This document shows, one piece after another, positions 1 to 14,445 of a DNA stretch of 64,000 nt (the stretch's first letter is position 1; every line of letters starts with the position of its first letter). Where the stretch lies: positions 62,001 through 126,000 of the forward strand of contig JAMPIV010017803.1 in the NCBI GenBank assembly GCA_024509875.1, given 5' to 3'. The DNA is from Oreohelix idahoensis (Eukaryota > Mollusca > Gastropoda > Stylommatophora > Oreohelicidae). The notes under the pieces were generated by a model. The model saw only the letters and a program-made list of their open reading frames with translations, had not been told where the DNA came from and did no database searches. The position numbers were made by a program, and so were the translations under genes.

Positions 1-220
1 AGTTGTTCCCATTTAGTATCGATTGTCTTGGTGGTGATATCGTTGTCAATTTTGCCTAAAGCATCGAAATAGTTGTTCATTTTGACATTATATTCCTTCT
101 TTATATCATTTGATTGCAGTCTGTGTACATCTATTCTTCTATTTTTATTCGGTTGGTATAACTTCTTCAGTTTAATTCTCATTTTAGCTATGCAGAGGTT
201 ATGATCGCTTCCGATCTCAC
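1..220 (-). pseudogene. Non-LTR retrotransposon (LINE) fragment, end of APE-type endonuclease
   Basis: Read on the minus strand, this stretch encodes GSDHNLCIAKMRIKLK followed by a basic linker. The SDH motif with its following hydrophobic residues marks the C-terminal end of AP-endonuclease domains in RTE/jockey-type LINEs. The frame stays open to the window edge, so only the start of the piece is seen. The homology stops near 220, where the leader of the Gmr1-like element begins, which suggests a 5'-truncated LINE inserted there. The exact clade cannot be fixed from about 70 residues. Confidence 0.65.
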
Positions 221-362
221 ACCATTACATGTTATAAATTACATTATTAATTATTAATATTATTGCCTATTATATAAATTGATTTTACCGTTCTAGAACA
301 GGAACGAAGAACACTAGTTGTAGTAACACTTTTAAATAGTATTATTACATAATAATATTGAA

Positions 363-1583
363 ATGGCTACCTTAGACTATTTCATTAAGCAAGCAAAAGC
401 TCTTCAGATGGCTCCTGATGAAGATAAAACATTTGCACTTGCAGAATATAGGAAAGCTCAAGAAATAGAAGCCGAACAGAGAAAGTTAGAAACTTTAAGA
501 CTAGAAAAACTTCAATTTGAGGCAGATCAAAAACGGATTGAGGCTGAGGAACAAGAGAAGAAGATGAAATTTGAGGCAGATCAAAAACGTATTGAGGCGG
601 AGGAGAATGAGAAAAAAATGAGATTAACTGCTGAGGAGGATGAAAAGAAGAGGAAATTTATGGCTGAGGAAGAGGAGAAAAAAATGAGATTAGCCGCTGA
701 ATTGGAAGAGAAACGATTTCAGCGAGAGGCAGAACAGAAGCAAAAGGAGTCTGAAGAAAGACTTAAAAAGGAAATGGAACAGAAACAAAAAGAAATAGAA
801 GAAAGGAGATTAATAGCTGAACAAAACACAAAACGACTTCAGCTTGAGATGGAAGAGAATGAAAGAAAACGACAGCATGAACTGAAATTAGCAGAGTCAG
901 AATATGAGAGACTTAGGTTAACTCAGGAAGCTAATTCTCAGAGAACTTTTGAAAGCCACACTTCATCCAGACAGGATCATTTTAAGGAAATTCACCTTAA
1001 ATTACCAAAATTTAATCCCCCGTCTGATGACGTAATATTCTTCCTAGATAGGTTTGAGGCCACTTGTGGGTCTTATAACGTGGATAAAGCTCTATACTGT
1101 ACATATTTATCCAGATTACTTACAGGAGATGCATTAGCAGTTTATCATACCACCAGCATTGGTGAGAAAAATGACTACAATGCTCTTAGAGCAGCACTTC
1201 TGCAAAAATTCCAAATGACAGAAGACGAATATCGTTTGAAATTTCACGCATTACTACCTCAATCTGGCAGAAATTTTAGTGATTTTCTGTCACAGATACG
1301 ACTAACATTAGAAAGATGGATCGAATTATCCAAAATTGAAAAGTCGTATGAAGGTCTCTTTGATTTACTGATGCGCGATAAGGTACTTTCGTCGGTAAAC
1401 CCTACATTTCTCGCATTTTTACACGAACGGAAACCTTTATCAATGAAAAACTTAGAAGAACATGCAAAAAATTTTTGCACTGCTCACCCAAACATGGATC
1501 TAAGTAACGCGCAGATTAAGAGTGAATTGCCTGTTGCTTTTGCAGCACAACAAAACAATTTTTTCACGCAATCGTTCTTTTAG
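363..1583 (+). pseudogene. gag: gag of Gmr1-like element 1
   Basis: The first 406 codons encode a capsid-type protein. Residues 1 to about 200 are a very charged Glu/Lys/Arg coiled coil with repeated EADQKRIEAEE-like units. Residues about 215-380 are the retrotransposon gag (capsid) fold, recognisable by LPKFNPPSDDVIFFLDRFEA and a following helical region. The start is the ATG in the context ATTGAAATGGCT; elements 2 and 3 begin with a similar M(S/A)TLDYFI peptide. The frame ends at a stop at 1581-1583, but the Asn/Arg-rich tail continues in another frame and equals the same segment of element 3, where gag and protease are one frame. The stop therefore comes from a small indel near 1560, not from a natural gag-pol boundary. 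Confidence 0.85.
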
Positions 1584-4386
1584 TGCTGATAGGTATGTCA
1601 ATAAGGGAAATAATCATAATTTCACCAATGATAACTTTTACAAAGGGAGCAATTTCAACAATCTGCTCCATTTAATGTTTCTTGGAACCAAACTCACAGA
1701 TCGCGAGATTTTGGTAACAATTATTTTAAAAATAGTCAAGGACATTATAATAAACAAAACTGGAGATCAAGGTCTCAGGGTCCGCAAAACAGACAATTTT
1801 TTTGGAAATAAACCATTTAACCAACATCATAACGATCATTCTACAAATTATCGGACTAATCCAAATTTTAACTCTAGCAGAAATGACAATTATGGCAATT
1901 TTAATGACAAAAATCACAATCGATCGCGCCGACGAGATAGATCGTTGAATAATACAGGTAGACATTCTAATGTTGCTTTTAGTGATACACAGGCTAACAT
2001 TGAACAGGGTAAAGTAGCTGAAACTCACAATGCTATGTCTTGTTCTCTAGATTGTTCCCAGGTGAAAGACTGCCCAGAATGCTCGACTCTTTTCCAGCCT
2101 AAGGCGATCACGACGCTGCGTTGCGGACATACCTTGCCTAGCCTGCCTGCAGTCTGTACAGCCACTGCTGCGTCAGTACACCAGGGACAGGGCTCTCTTA
2201 AGTTTCACAAGGGATTTGTCAATAATATTTCATGCTCTCTCCTATTTGACTCAGGTTGTACAACAATCGGTGTCCGGACTTCGCTGATCGACCCAAGTTG
2301 TGCCACGGGCCGGGTTGTCAAATGTGTAACATTTGGTGGCACTATTGAAACATTTCCCACTGCTATTATTGATCTTAACACACCTTTCTTTTCAGGAAAG
2401 ATCCAAGCATGTCTTCTGCCTAACCCAATTTGTGATGTAATACTTGGTCGCATACATGGTATTAAAGAGTGTACACCACAGCAAATTGCTGAATGGAAAG
2501 AGCGACATATTCAAACTGCAAATGCAGTAGTGACTAGAGCGCAAGCTACTAATATGTCGCATGATACACCTATTGAACCTACAGTTCATACCACTTGTGA
2601 TGATGATGCTCCTATTTCACGGGAGTTGTTTGCAACATTGCAAAAGAATGATAATTCATTAAAAAAATTCTTTCAGTATGTTAACAAAAAGAATACAAGC
2701 AACAAACTTGCAAAATCTAGACATGACTTTATACTTAAAAATGGGATTTTGGTTAGAGTCATACGGGAAAAGGATTTATCCTTATGTTCTCAGATTCTTG
2801 TCCCATCCTGTATGAGATCTCGTATATTACGACATGCTCATGACTCGCAATGTGCGGGCCATATGGGTTTTTCGCGTACCAAATCCAGAGTGCTTTCGGC
2901 ATTCTACTGGCCAGGCGTCCATAGAGATGTTACTCTCTATTGTCGGTCCTGTTTGATATGTCAAGAAGTTAAGGTACGGGGTCCATTTCATGCGGCTCCT
3001 ATTCAAGCTGCGGACATCCCGATTAGACCATTTGATAAAATGGCCATTGACATTATTGGTCCAATGCTTCCATCTGCTAGAGGGCATACGCATATTCTTA
3101 CGTGCATTGATATGTGCACTCGTTGGCCTGAGGCCATCCCTCTCAAGAACACTTCATCTGCCAGTGTAGCAGAGGCATTGATGTTAATCTTCTCACGCAT
3201 TGGTTTTCCACGGAAAATTTTGTCGGATCATGGGGTTCAGTTCATTTCTGAATCCATGTCTCAAGTGATGAAGACATTAGGTATAGATAGATCTCTTAGT
3301 TCTATTTATCATCCGATGTCAAATGGGTTAATTGAGCGTCTCAATAGGACACTCAAGCAGTTATTGGGTAAGATGACTCAAGACCATCCCCAAGACTGGG
3401 ATCGGGTCCTACCCGCTTGTCTCTTTGCGTATCGCGAGGTACAAAATCAAGCAACGGGGTTTTCTCCGTTCCAGCTTGTTTTTGGCATGCAACCACGCGG
3501 TCCGATGTCGTTAATCCACGACTTATTAGTGGATGAGAATATTGAAGAGGAAACTCAATCCTCTTATGAGTATGTGATCTCTCTTAGAAAGAAAATCATA
3601 GATGCTTGTAGACTAGCTACTGCATCATCCGAACATGCCAAAGAAAAAGCTCGTCTATCTGCAAACAAATATAGACGTCTTCGCCAGCTCATACCTGGTG
3701 ATGAAGCTTTTGTATTACTCCCTGCGCATAACAATCGTCTTTTAATTACCTGGAGAGGTCCTTTCAGGATCATCTCAAGAATATCCGATGTCGACTACAT
3801 CGTTGATGTTAATGGCAAACATAAAACCTTCCACATTAACATGTTGAAGGAGTATTACTCACGTCCTGATTATCTACAGTCAGTGTTTCAAGCAACTGAC
3901 GATCCTACACCACCTATTCAACACTATTCTAGTTTGTCAGTCATCCAAGAAGAGGAATCTTCTTTCGATGATGTACAACTACCAATACCAGTTGTACCAC
4001 TCCATTCCACTGAGAAATGGAATGATGTTACTATCTCATCTACTCTTACTGATGATCAACGTCAGCAAGTCTCTAATATTCTACACACGTATGAGGATGT
4101 CCTCACTGACATCCCAGGTCATACGTCAGTCATCCAACATGACATTATTCTGACTGACGATACACCGATTCGAGTTCGCCCATATCCTATTCCTTTACAC
4201 TTTCGTGATAAGGTTGATAAGGAATTGGATGATATGCTCCAATTAAATATAATTGAACCATCTTCATCACCATATTCTTCTTCTATGGTAATCATTAGGA
4301 AGAAAGACAACAATATACGTCTTTGCGTAGATTACAGGAAGTTAAACAAAGTTACAAAATTCGATGCGGAACCATTACCTCTTTAG
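1561..4386 (+). pseudogene. pol: protease-integrase-RT (N-terminal part) of Gmr1-like element 1
   Basis: This frame carries, in order: the basic Asn/Arg-rich gag tail; an aspartic protease with the catalytic triplet in LLFDSGCTTIGVR (about 2240-2275) and its partner loop VILGRIHG; an integrase zinc finger (HAHDSQCAGHMG followed by CRSCLICQ, about 2830-2970); an integrase core with D in MAIDIIGPM (about 3042), D in SDHGVQF (about 3224) and E in NGLIERLN (about 3328); a GPF/Y-type C-terminal module (WRGPFRIISRISDVDY, about 3750); and the first RT blocks, ending at CVDYRKLN. Integrase lies upstream of RT, which is reversed from ordinary Ty3/gypsy elements. The frame breaks at 4386, where a base is missing compared with elements 2 and 3. 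Confidence 0.88.
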
Positions 4387-5481
4387 ACGACTTATTAGAG
4401 AAATTATCTCATGCTACATTCTTTTCGAAATTTGACCTTTCAAAGGGTTATTGGCAAGTGCCACTCACTACGAAAGCAAAGCCATTCACCGCTTTCTCGA
4501 CGCCACGGGGTCTTTTTCAATATAATTTTATGCCTTTCGGGTTAATGAATGCGCCAGCTACCTTTGTACGCATGATGCGCCGCATATTGTCTCATCGTCC
4601 CGATGTCATTACTTATATAGATGACATCTGTCTCTTTAGTGACTCTTGGGATGAACATATTCAGGGTTTAAAATCTTTACTTTCTACCTTACAGGATTAT
4701 AACTTAACAGCGAAACCTTCAAAGGCTTTTGTCGGTTTTCATGACATCTCATTTCTTGGTCACCGTATAGGTCGCGGTTTAATGTATACAGAAGACAGTA
4801 ACGTCTCTAAAATTTTAAACATCTCAGCACCTAAGACAAAAAAAAAACAAGTGAGGTCACTCTTAGGACTAATACAGTTCTATTCTAAATTCATCCCTCA
4901 TTTGTCTACTATAACTGCACCTCTTTCTTCGTTACTGAAGAAAGGCACACCTAATGTAATAAAGTGGTCGCAGGATCACCAAACGGCGTTAGACTATATA
5001 AAACAAATTTTTTCAAATAAGCCTTTTTTAAGGTTGCCTAACAAAGATCTCACCTTTGTTCTTCGCAGTGATGCTTCTTCCTACGCTATCGCGGCAGTTT
5101 TGATGCAGGAATACGGAGGCACCTTATTTCCAATTATGTACGTATCCAGAAAGCTTACAACGAGCGAGATGAAATACTCCGTTCTAGACAAAGAGCTTCT
5201 CGCTCTTGTCTGGGCAATCACAAAAACTGGATCGTTATCTCCTCGGATCACACTTTGTGGTGGAGTCTGACCAGAAAGCTCTTACCGCATTGAATACTGG
5301 AAACGTTAAGTCATCAAAGTCAGCGCGTTACGCTATAGCTCTTCAACCGTTCCATTTTGAGATACGAGCTATTCCTGGAGTACAGAATGTATTTGCAGAC
5401 TGTCTTTCAAGATGCCCTAGTGAACTTGGTGAAACTAAACCACTTTTAGATGGAGAAACGTCCTCACCGAAACATGAATAA
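4387..5481 (+). pseudogene. pol: RT (palm and thumb) and RNase H of Gmr1-like element 1
   Basis: Continuation of pol after the frameshift at 4386. RT motifs include FDLSKGYWQVPL, the FSTPRGLFQ block, the catalytic YIDD box at 4614-4625 and FLGHRIGRG. The tether and RNase H follow, with the first catalytic Asp in VLRSDASSYAIAAVL (about 5065) and the Glu region SVLDKELLAL. A further frameshift near 5225 moves the rest (LLGSHFVVESDQKALTAL through LSRCPSE) to another frame. The protein ends at a TAA at 5479-5481. It is clearly a pseudogene, but every domain expected of the family is present. Confidence 0.88.
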
Positions 5482-6459
5482 CTTTGTACAGTGTCATTAA
5501 TTGTACATCTGTGAAGACTATGTATAGTTTTGCAGTATTCGTATATATATATAACTTTCAGAACATACTTACATATGGATTATAACATTATTTCTTGTGA
5601 AGTAACGTTTTATTAGAACGAGAACAGTGATATTAAAGTAACATTTTTTTTTTGTAGTATGGAAACATTGGTAAAAAGCAACAAATAGACATTCGTTAGT
5701 GTTATGGAACATATTACACTACATATCGTGTTCGTAAACTTATTTCGTGCATGGAACATTAGGAACATATTCTTGTTGACTCTAAATAGTTCTGAACGAA
5801 TATTCACAATGACTGAAATTAGAATTACTTAGAATAAATTACTAGTTATTTATTTATGTGTAATTAAGTACTAGAATTAGATTAATTCAATTTAATCAAT
5901 TTGATTGTTTATAAATCACACATCTACTAACGTTATTAGTGTCTCGCAATACGTGTAGTCACGTATTCCACTACATGATATTTCACTTTTAGATAACTAG
6001 TCAAACTTACTAGTGCTAGATATCAGTAAGTGCGTTGCTTCTTAAAGTGTTTAATTTTGCATTGCTTCATTTTTGCACATTGTATTTAAAAAAATTTTCT
6101 GTTCTTTTGATTTTTTATCATTGCTTATCACCCGTCTTCCTGTTCATTTACATTTTTGAAATCATATGTTTCTAATTTTGTTGAAAACTTAGTTGAATTT
6201 TATTATCATCTTTTTTGTTGATTCTTCATTTTCATTTTTTTTCAACTTCTTTTTACTTCGAATATTACCACATCGTTCCAAAGTAGGTCGATGGTGGATG
6301 TGTGCTTTAATGCATACTGTCATTTAGTTATATTAATTTCAAGTTAATATTCTTTTCTTAATATGATATAATTTTATGCATGTCATAAATCTTGTTGTAG
6401 TTTTGACTCACCTCTCTCGAGTAATTAGTTCGAAAAAAATTAATGGGATTAATTTTTTT
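5482..6459 (+). other. 3' untranslated region of Gmr1-like element 1
   Basis: AT-rich, with no credible coding frame. It lies between the pol stop and the purine-rich tract before the presumed 3' LTR. Elements 2 and 3 have shorter stretches in the same position (roughly 0.5-0.8 kb). Nothing else is recognisable. Confidence 0.5.
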
Positions 6460-6480
6460 AAGGGGAGGTAATAAGGGAGC
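6460..6480 (+). promoter_or_regulatory. Candidate polypurine tract of element 1
   Basis: A purine-rich run (AAGGGGAGGTAATAAGGGAG) directly precedes TGTTACG. In LTR retrotransposons this tract primes plus-strand DNA synthesis and sits next to the 3' LTR. Elements 2 and 3 have comparable G-rich tracts just before TGTTGCG and TGTTACG on the minus strand, which supports the call. Confidence 0.6.
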
Positions 6481-7404
6481 TGTTACGTACATTTATTACC
6501 TAAGGGGGTAGTCGTCGGTCCTGCCAAATGTACGCACCAGTTTTATGTAGTTATATTATTTGTGCGGTCGAATGATTCGCGCACTGACGTGCACAAAGCA
6601 GTGAGTGTTGCTTTGGACGCACGTGTAACCTAGTTGAGTAGTTTGTGACGTCACGTTTTGAAGTGGAAACATGGAACCGGCTTGTGTCCATGATAGTAAT
6701 TTTATATTTCGTATTCAATGGCATTTTAAGGAAGCCAGTTATTTCTAGTGATCTGTATTGGTCTTCAGGTCGAAACCAATATCAGGAATGTCACGTGAGT
6801 TATCGTCCCACTTCTTATTTTAATGCTGTATGAACAAGGCCGCTCTAATACTAGTCTAGCGGGAATTAAGATGTTCCTAGAATGGATCTACAGAGTCGCT
6901 TGCCTTTAAGATTTGAATCGTAGACGGAGAATTCCTACGAGTAGAAGAAGTTATATTGTTTATCTTACGCACATGTTTTATATGCCGTACATGCTTCAAT
7001 GCCAAAGTCGTGGCTTGGATGTAAAGAGAGGTTAGCCAACTGAAAGCCTTTACTGTTAGGATTATCGTATATAACTTTGTGTGAAAATTATGATGTACAA
7101 CGCTATGTATGAAGAACGTCTGGGAATTTTAACAAATGTAATATGGAAGATTTCACCCCAGAGTATGTATACGTTACCATGATAGACGTCCTTGAAAGAA
7201 GGTCAACGGTCGTGACTGAGAAGGATATTATACGGTAACAGTTTTGTAATCCTTGGTCTATGGACAGAGGTCTTTACTAGAAGAGAATCTTCAGGAACTT
7301 TAGCAGTAATAAATCAATATGTTGTCGTGTGATCTTTGCGCCTGTGACGATGTCCGTCTTGTCCACTTCGTGTCCTGGTGAATAAAATCTATGTAAAGTT
7401 ATCA
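6481..7404 (+). repeat. Candidate 3' LTR of element 1
   Basis: It starts with TGTTACGTAC right after the purine tract. The LTRs of elements 2 and 3 (read on the minus strand) start TGTTGCGCAC/TGTTACGCAC and end in TTATCA, so the TTATCA at 7399-7404, which follows an AATAAA at about 7381, is a plausible end. No second LTR is in the window to confirm it. Start moderately sure, end uncertain. Confidence 0.4.
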
Positions 7405-9781
<2,377 letters not shown>

Positions 9782-9945
9782 GCTCAGCTAAATATGCTGA
9801 AATCTAATTAAATATGCATGTTCTGCCCCCAAATTTGCACTCCACTTAAGTGAGCAAACACTACCAAAAGTAAAAAAAAAAATAGCGTAGAGTAAAGTCC
9901 CCTGATAATAGAGCAGACGACAATTTCTAATGCTAGTGGCAGAAA

Positions 9946-10926
9946 ATGGATACAAAGTCAAAGTGTATGTTAATTTCACAGCTTTGGAATGAAGGAAATC
10001 AAACATGTACCAACATTTCTAAAACCTTGAACATTCCTGAACGGACTGTCTACAGAGTTGAGTGTAAATTAAAAGCAGGTAATAGAATCGAGCGAAAAGA
10101 AGGTAGTGGGGGGTCAAGAATTTTGGACACAGAGGACCATCGGCGTCTCGCCCAAATCGTTCGGGCTGGGCCAGTGAAGAGTGTAGAAAACATTCGGCAG
10201 CGCATGATCGAGTTGGGAAACCCAGAGGTATCTAATGCTACTGTCAACCGGGAGCTACACAGGATGAATTACACAAAAAAGCGGGTAATTTCGTCACCAT
10301 TTCTCACAGAGACTCACAAACAGATGCACTTGAACTGGTGCCACGAACACCAAAATTGGTCATGGGACAATGTGATTTTTTCAGATGAATGTTCTGTTTG
10401 GTCTTATCCTGCTCAAATAAATATTTGGATGAAAGACTCTGTAACGCCTGTGTACCAGCGACCGAAACATACCCAGAAATTCCATCTTTGGGGAGGGGTG
10501 TCAGCAAGAGGTGCCACCCCACTGTGTGTTTTCACAGGAATTCTCACGAAAGAAAGGTACATCGACATACTAGAGGAACACCTTCTGCCATTTATGCAGG
10601 TCATGTACACCGATGGGTACACATTTCAACATGACAATGACCCAAAGCATACAGCTCATACCAACAAAGCATGGCTGCAAGAGAAGAATGTGATAGTGCT
10701 GAAGTGGCCCAGCAACAGTCCCGACCTAAACCCAATTGAAAACGTTTGGGCACTACTCAAGAATCATTTAAAAAAGAGTGGACTCAGAGACGTTGAACAA
10801 TTCAAGAAGGTAGCTGAAAAATACTGGGACAGTCTGACTCACAATTACCTACAAACACTTGTGGGAAGTATGCCGCGCCGCATCCAGGCTTGCCTTGCTG
10901 GAGAAGGAAACATTATATTGTACTGA
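9946..10926 (+). CDS. Tc1-family transposase (DD34E)
   Basis: A 326-residue cut-and-paste transposase that should bind the flanking inverted repeats and move the element between TA sites in the nucleus. The N-terminal third has two helix-turn-helix segments (CTNISKTLNIPERTVYRV, about residues 22-40, and a second around VSNATVNRELHRMNY) joined by a GSGG linker like the GRPR region. The catalytic core has D in VIFSDECSVW, D in FQHDNDPKHTAH and E in NSPDLNPIENVW, with 34 residues between the second Asp and the Glu, the Tc1 signature. Length is close to the usual 330-350 residues and no stop or frameshift is seen. The start is the first ATG of the frame, about 165 bp inside the left repeat. Confidence 0.94.
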   Translation: MDTKSKCMLISQLWNEGNQTCTNISKTLNIPERTVYRVECKLKAGNRIERKEGSGGSRILDTEDHRRLAQIVRAGPVKSVENIRQRMIELGNPEVSNATVNRELHRMNYTKKRVISSPFLTETHKQMHLNWCHEHQNWSWDNVIFSDECSVWSYPAQINIWMKDSVTPVYQRPKHTQKFHLWGGVSARGATPLCVFTGILTKERYIDILEEHLLPFMQVMYTDGYTFQHDNDPKHTAHTNKAWLQEKNVIVLKWPSNSPDLNPIENVWALLKNHLKKSGLRDVEQFKKVAEKYWDSLTHNYLQTLVGSMPRRIQACLAGEGNIILY

Positions 10927-11018
10927 AACCACTGTTAATACATAGGGGAGATACCAATCTTCCTCTGGACATACAGTTTTTATTATTATTTGCTTCTATG
11001 AGTGTGCTGCGTTGCGAA

Positions 11019-11192
<174 letters not shown>

Positions 11193-11337
11193 CTCATCCA
11201 TGTGAATTACAATTATTTTTTTACGGTTACCTCGTGTAGAAACCATCACATTTTTAGGAGCACTGAGATTATTGATAAATTGTCCGATAATGTGCAGATA
11301 ACGCATACGTAATGCGCAGTGGCGGAATGTGATGATG

Positions 11338-12383
11338 CGTGTACTGAAAATGGCGGAGTTCACGGTGCAGCAGAAAGTGCAATGCTGTTATTGGCTTGCG
11401 GAATTAAAGTTTCCCATTGTTGTGCAAAGGAGATTCAGGCAGGAATATGGACAGAAACCTCCAGAGCGACATAACATAGTGAAATGGCACAAGCAACTGT
11501 TGGAAACAGGTTCTTTGTTGAGAAAGAAGGGAAACGGCAATGAAGCGTTGTCTCCAGATAGAGTTGAAGCAGTTAGCGAAGCTTTTCAACGTAGCCCGCG
11601 GAAATCCATTCGACGGGCAAGTGGCGAATTGGATATTCCAAAATCTACTGTTCACGACATTGTGCACAAAAGATTGCGGCTTAGAGCCTACAAAATTTAG
11701 CTAGTGCAGAAGTTACAGCCAAATGATAAACCCAGACGGGCCGAGTTCGCAAATGCAATGCTATGTCACCTCGATGATGACAATGAATTTCTCAATCATG
11801 TGGTATTCTCCGATGAAGCGACCTTTCACACTTGTGGCAAAGTTCACCGGCATAATTGTAGGATATGGGGAAAGGAAACCCACATGACGTAATTGAGCAT
11901 GAGCGAGACAGCCCTAAACTTAACGTGTGGTGTGCCTTAACCTCGAATTATGTGATCGGGCCATTTTTCTTCGCAGAAGCCACAGTCAGAGGAGCAACAT
12001 ACCTAAACATGCTGCAACATTTTGCAGTTCCTAGGATACCAGAAGGATTCATATTCCAGCAAGATGGAGCACCTCCACACTATGCCAATGAAGTAAGAAA
12101 CTACCTTCATCAACAATTTCCAGACAGATGGATTGGAAGATTAGGTCCCATTGATTGGCCACCAAGGTCACCAGATTTGACCCCATTAGATTTCTTTCTA
12201 TGGGGATGCGTAAAAAGCTTTGTCTATCAAACTCCGGTGCAGGGAGTGGATAATCTTCGGCAGCAAATAATTGACGCTTGTGCATCCGTCACACCTCAGA
12301 TGCTGCAAAACAAGTGGAGAGAAATAGAATACCGTCTTGACATTCTTCGAGCCACTAAAGGCGCTCATGTGGAGATCTACTGA
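11338..12383 (+). pseudogene. mariner/rosa-type transposase with 41-residue D-D spacing, broken
   Basis: Three frames together give one mariner-type transposase. The N-terminal part (11338-11697) has helix-turn-helix segments, including SIRRASGELDIPKSTVHDIV. A TAG at 11698-11700 replaces what is probably a CAG (Gln) codon, since the same frame goes on with LVQKLQPNDKPRRAEF and the first catalytic Asp in VVFSDEATFH. A one-base indel near 11875 then shifts to WGKGNPHDVIEHE. The last frame carries D in IFQQDGAPPHYANEV and the third acidic residue as D in RSPDLTPLDFFLWG, 41 residues apart, the spacing of the rosa group (DD41D). The start ATG could also be at 11329 or 11350. Cannot be functional as written. 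Confidence 0.9.
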
Positions 12384-12486
12384 AACTTGGTGGAGATCTA
12401 CTGAAACTTGGTGAGTTGCTACTGAAACTTAATGAGCTTGCCTAACAGAAAATCAAAATCCGGTCGGTCTGCTATTATTAATATAA

Positions 12487-12676
<190 letters not shown>

Positions 12677-13019
12677 GAGGCCATTTCATCGTGCAAAATT
12701 AATCGCGGCGAATTATTATTAATACCGGTTCTTTCTTGACAACATGTTGTACCTCAACTGAATATAGCAGAGATGAGAGTATAGTGAAATATTACTAGGA
12801 TATGAGTATCTAAGTTTGACAAAAAACCGTCATTTGATGTGTGACGCCGTTAGCGTCTAGATGTGTGCAAGCATATGGCTCGAAAGCCATTATTCACAGT
12901 GTATTATTCATATAGACATAGAGAAGCTCCGGTAAGAAAGTGTTATGGTTGATTATTGTATTTTAATGTTGAATATAAAAAAGGCAGTGGAAATTACCTA
13001 GATTAATTAGTGTTATTTT

Positions 13020-13080
13020 GGGACGACAAATCCCCCGACAAATGAAGATGTTCGATATTGACTAGATGCAATGCCTAGTC
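13020..13080 (+). repeat. Two-stem repeated motif, copy 1
   Basis: Starts GGGACGACAAATCCCCCGAC and ends GACTAG...CTAGTC. The first half can pair (GGG with CCC) and the second half is an inverted repeat GACTAG/CTAGTC with a short loop. It aligns with copy 2 and with an inverted copy at 52213-52277. Confidence 0.6.
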
Positions 13081-13106
13081 GGAATAATTGAAAAGGGACT
13101 GTTAGT

Positions 13107-13171
13107 TCGGGACGCGAAATCCCCCGACACGTGGATATATGTGATGTTTGACTAGAAGATATTACCTAGTC
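13107..13171 (+). repeat. Two-stem repeated motif, copy 2
   Basis: TCGGGACGCGAAATCCCCCGA forms a TCGGG/CCCGA stem. About 30 bases later GACTAG pairs with CTAGTC. Same spacing and sequence pattern as copies 1 and 3. Confidence 0.65.
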
Positions 13172-14326
13172 CTAGAGAAGTATATTATGATATAATACGG
13201 AGCAAATGTATAAGATGGAAAATTGAAAATGAAGTAGGAGATATTGATATAAAAATATAACGCAGATTATATATATTGTGCAGTCAATGAAAGTGAAATT
13301 AAAAGTGAATGACTTGAGAGAAATGAACATAAACAAACATGGAAAAAATTGTCTTGGAATTGTGTCTTTCGTGATTTCGTCGTATTAAATGATGATAGGT
13401 CGTCAAAGGTCAAGGTGCCTCTTTAATACATCAAGTTGAATTCAGATTTGACTCAGATCGTTTCCATGTTGCTCTTATATTTTGAACTACCTGTTGCCAA
13501 GGGAAGTGGCTGTTATAATTCATAAACGTTCAAGCCAAAACTTGAGATGTACGTAAGAGCCAATTTCACGACTTTGATACAGTTTAATGATAATCAAACA
13601 CCTTATCAGTATGAAAACTAAGATACATCTAATAAATAGTATGTTCTTTACAGCTCCCTGCTGTCAGTGTCAAACATGGTCCCTTTCTAGAGCACTGGTG
13701 AGGCAAATAACATTCTGTTTTATAGTACAGTATATGACTTAACCCAAATGATGATATGATGGAATACGGACTTGGAAATATGTTACTGTTGAATAGAATC
13801 GACATAACTGCACCGCGGGCTAACCTATAGGTGCTCAGTCTCCCTCCGTATATGTCACAGAGTGTGAATACTAACTGTTCCTGTAGCTCGCTGGTTATAT
13901 ACACGACGGATGCATCCAATCTTACGTCCATCTCTGCTAACCTTACGTTTGATGCCAAACTCCAACAGTCTTAACTTTGATGATTCATCTATTGCAGTGT
14001 CATTCTCTAACAGGTGATCATTAATTGTTCTCAGTATCTCTCATTTATCTATATCCAGTGTGGGTGCTCTTGATGCTTGTCTGTCAGCTCTCTCATTACA
14101 GTCTAGGAAACACTATAATTAAAGCCATGTAATACATAGCTGTGAGAAAACTATAATATTCTATTGGCGGGTTCAATAAAGTTCACTGCTCATTATAGAT
14201 TTTTTTTTAAAAACAAACTCAAAATGACTAAATGAACTATACATTTTTATATAAGTGTAACAAATTTAAAATTTAGTTATAGTTAACAATGTAAAGTAAA
14301 TATAGTTAACGATGTAAAATAAATAA

Positions 14327-14358
14327 GGGTGGGGGGGGGGGAAGGGCGGGGGGGGGGG
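14327..14358 (+). repeat. G-rich run, possible G-quadruplex
   Basis: Several G runs (3, 12, 3 and 12 bases) separated by one or two bases. Such a sequence can in principle fold into a G-quadruplex or be an unstable homopolymer; no other role is visible. Confidence 0.5.
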
Positions 14359-14445
14359 TATATTAAATATTTCTTTAAAGATTAATCATTGGTAATTATC
14401 TGGATAGTTAGGGAATTTCATAATTAGAGTTCACTTGTCAGCATT

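Larger units (their letters stand above)
223..7404 (+). mobile_element. Gmr1-like Ty3/gypsy LTR retrotransposon, element 1 (degenerate, 5' LTR not in window)
   Basis: One retrotransposon body with gag, protease, integrase, reverse transcriptase and RNase H in that order. Integrase before RT is the Ty1/copia-like order known in Ty3/gypsy relatives of the Gmr1 type. At least three frameshifts (near 1560-1590, 4380 and 5225) show it is dead. The left side is cut by a LINE fragment, so the 5' LTR is not visible. The right end is inferred: a purine-rich tract precedes TGTTACG at 6481, matching the LTR starts of elements 2 and 3, and a TTATCA end at 7404 is a guess by analogy with those elements. 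Confidence 0.75.

Noticed and set aside
13107..13171. Hammerhead ribozyme
   Set aside because: The CTGATGA core is absent on both strands next to the stems.
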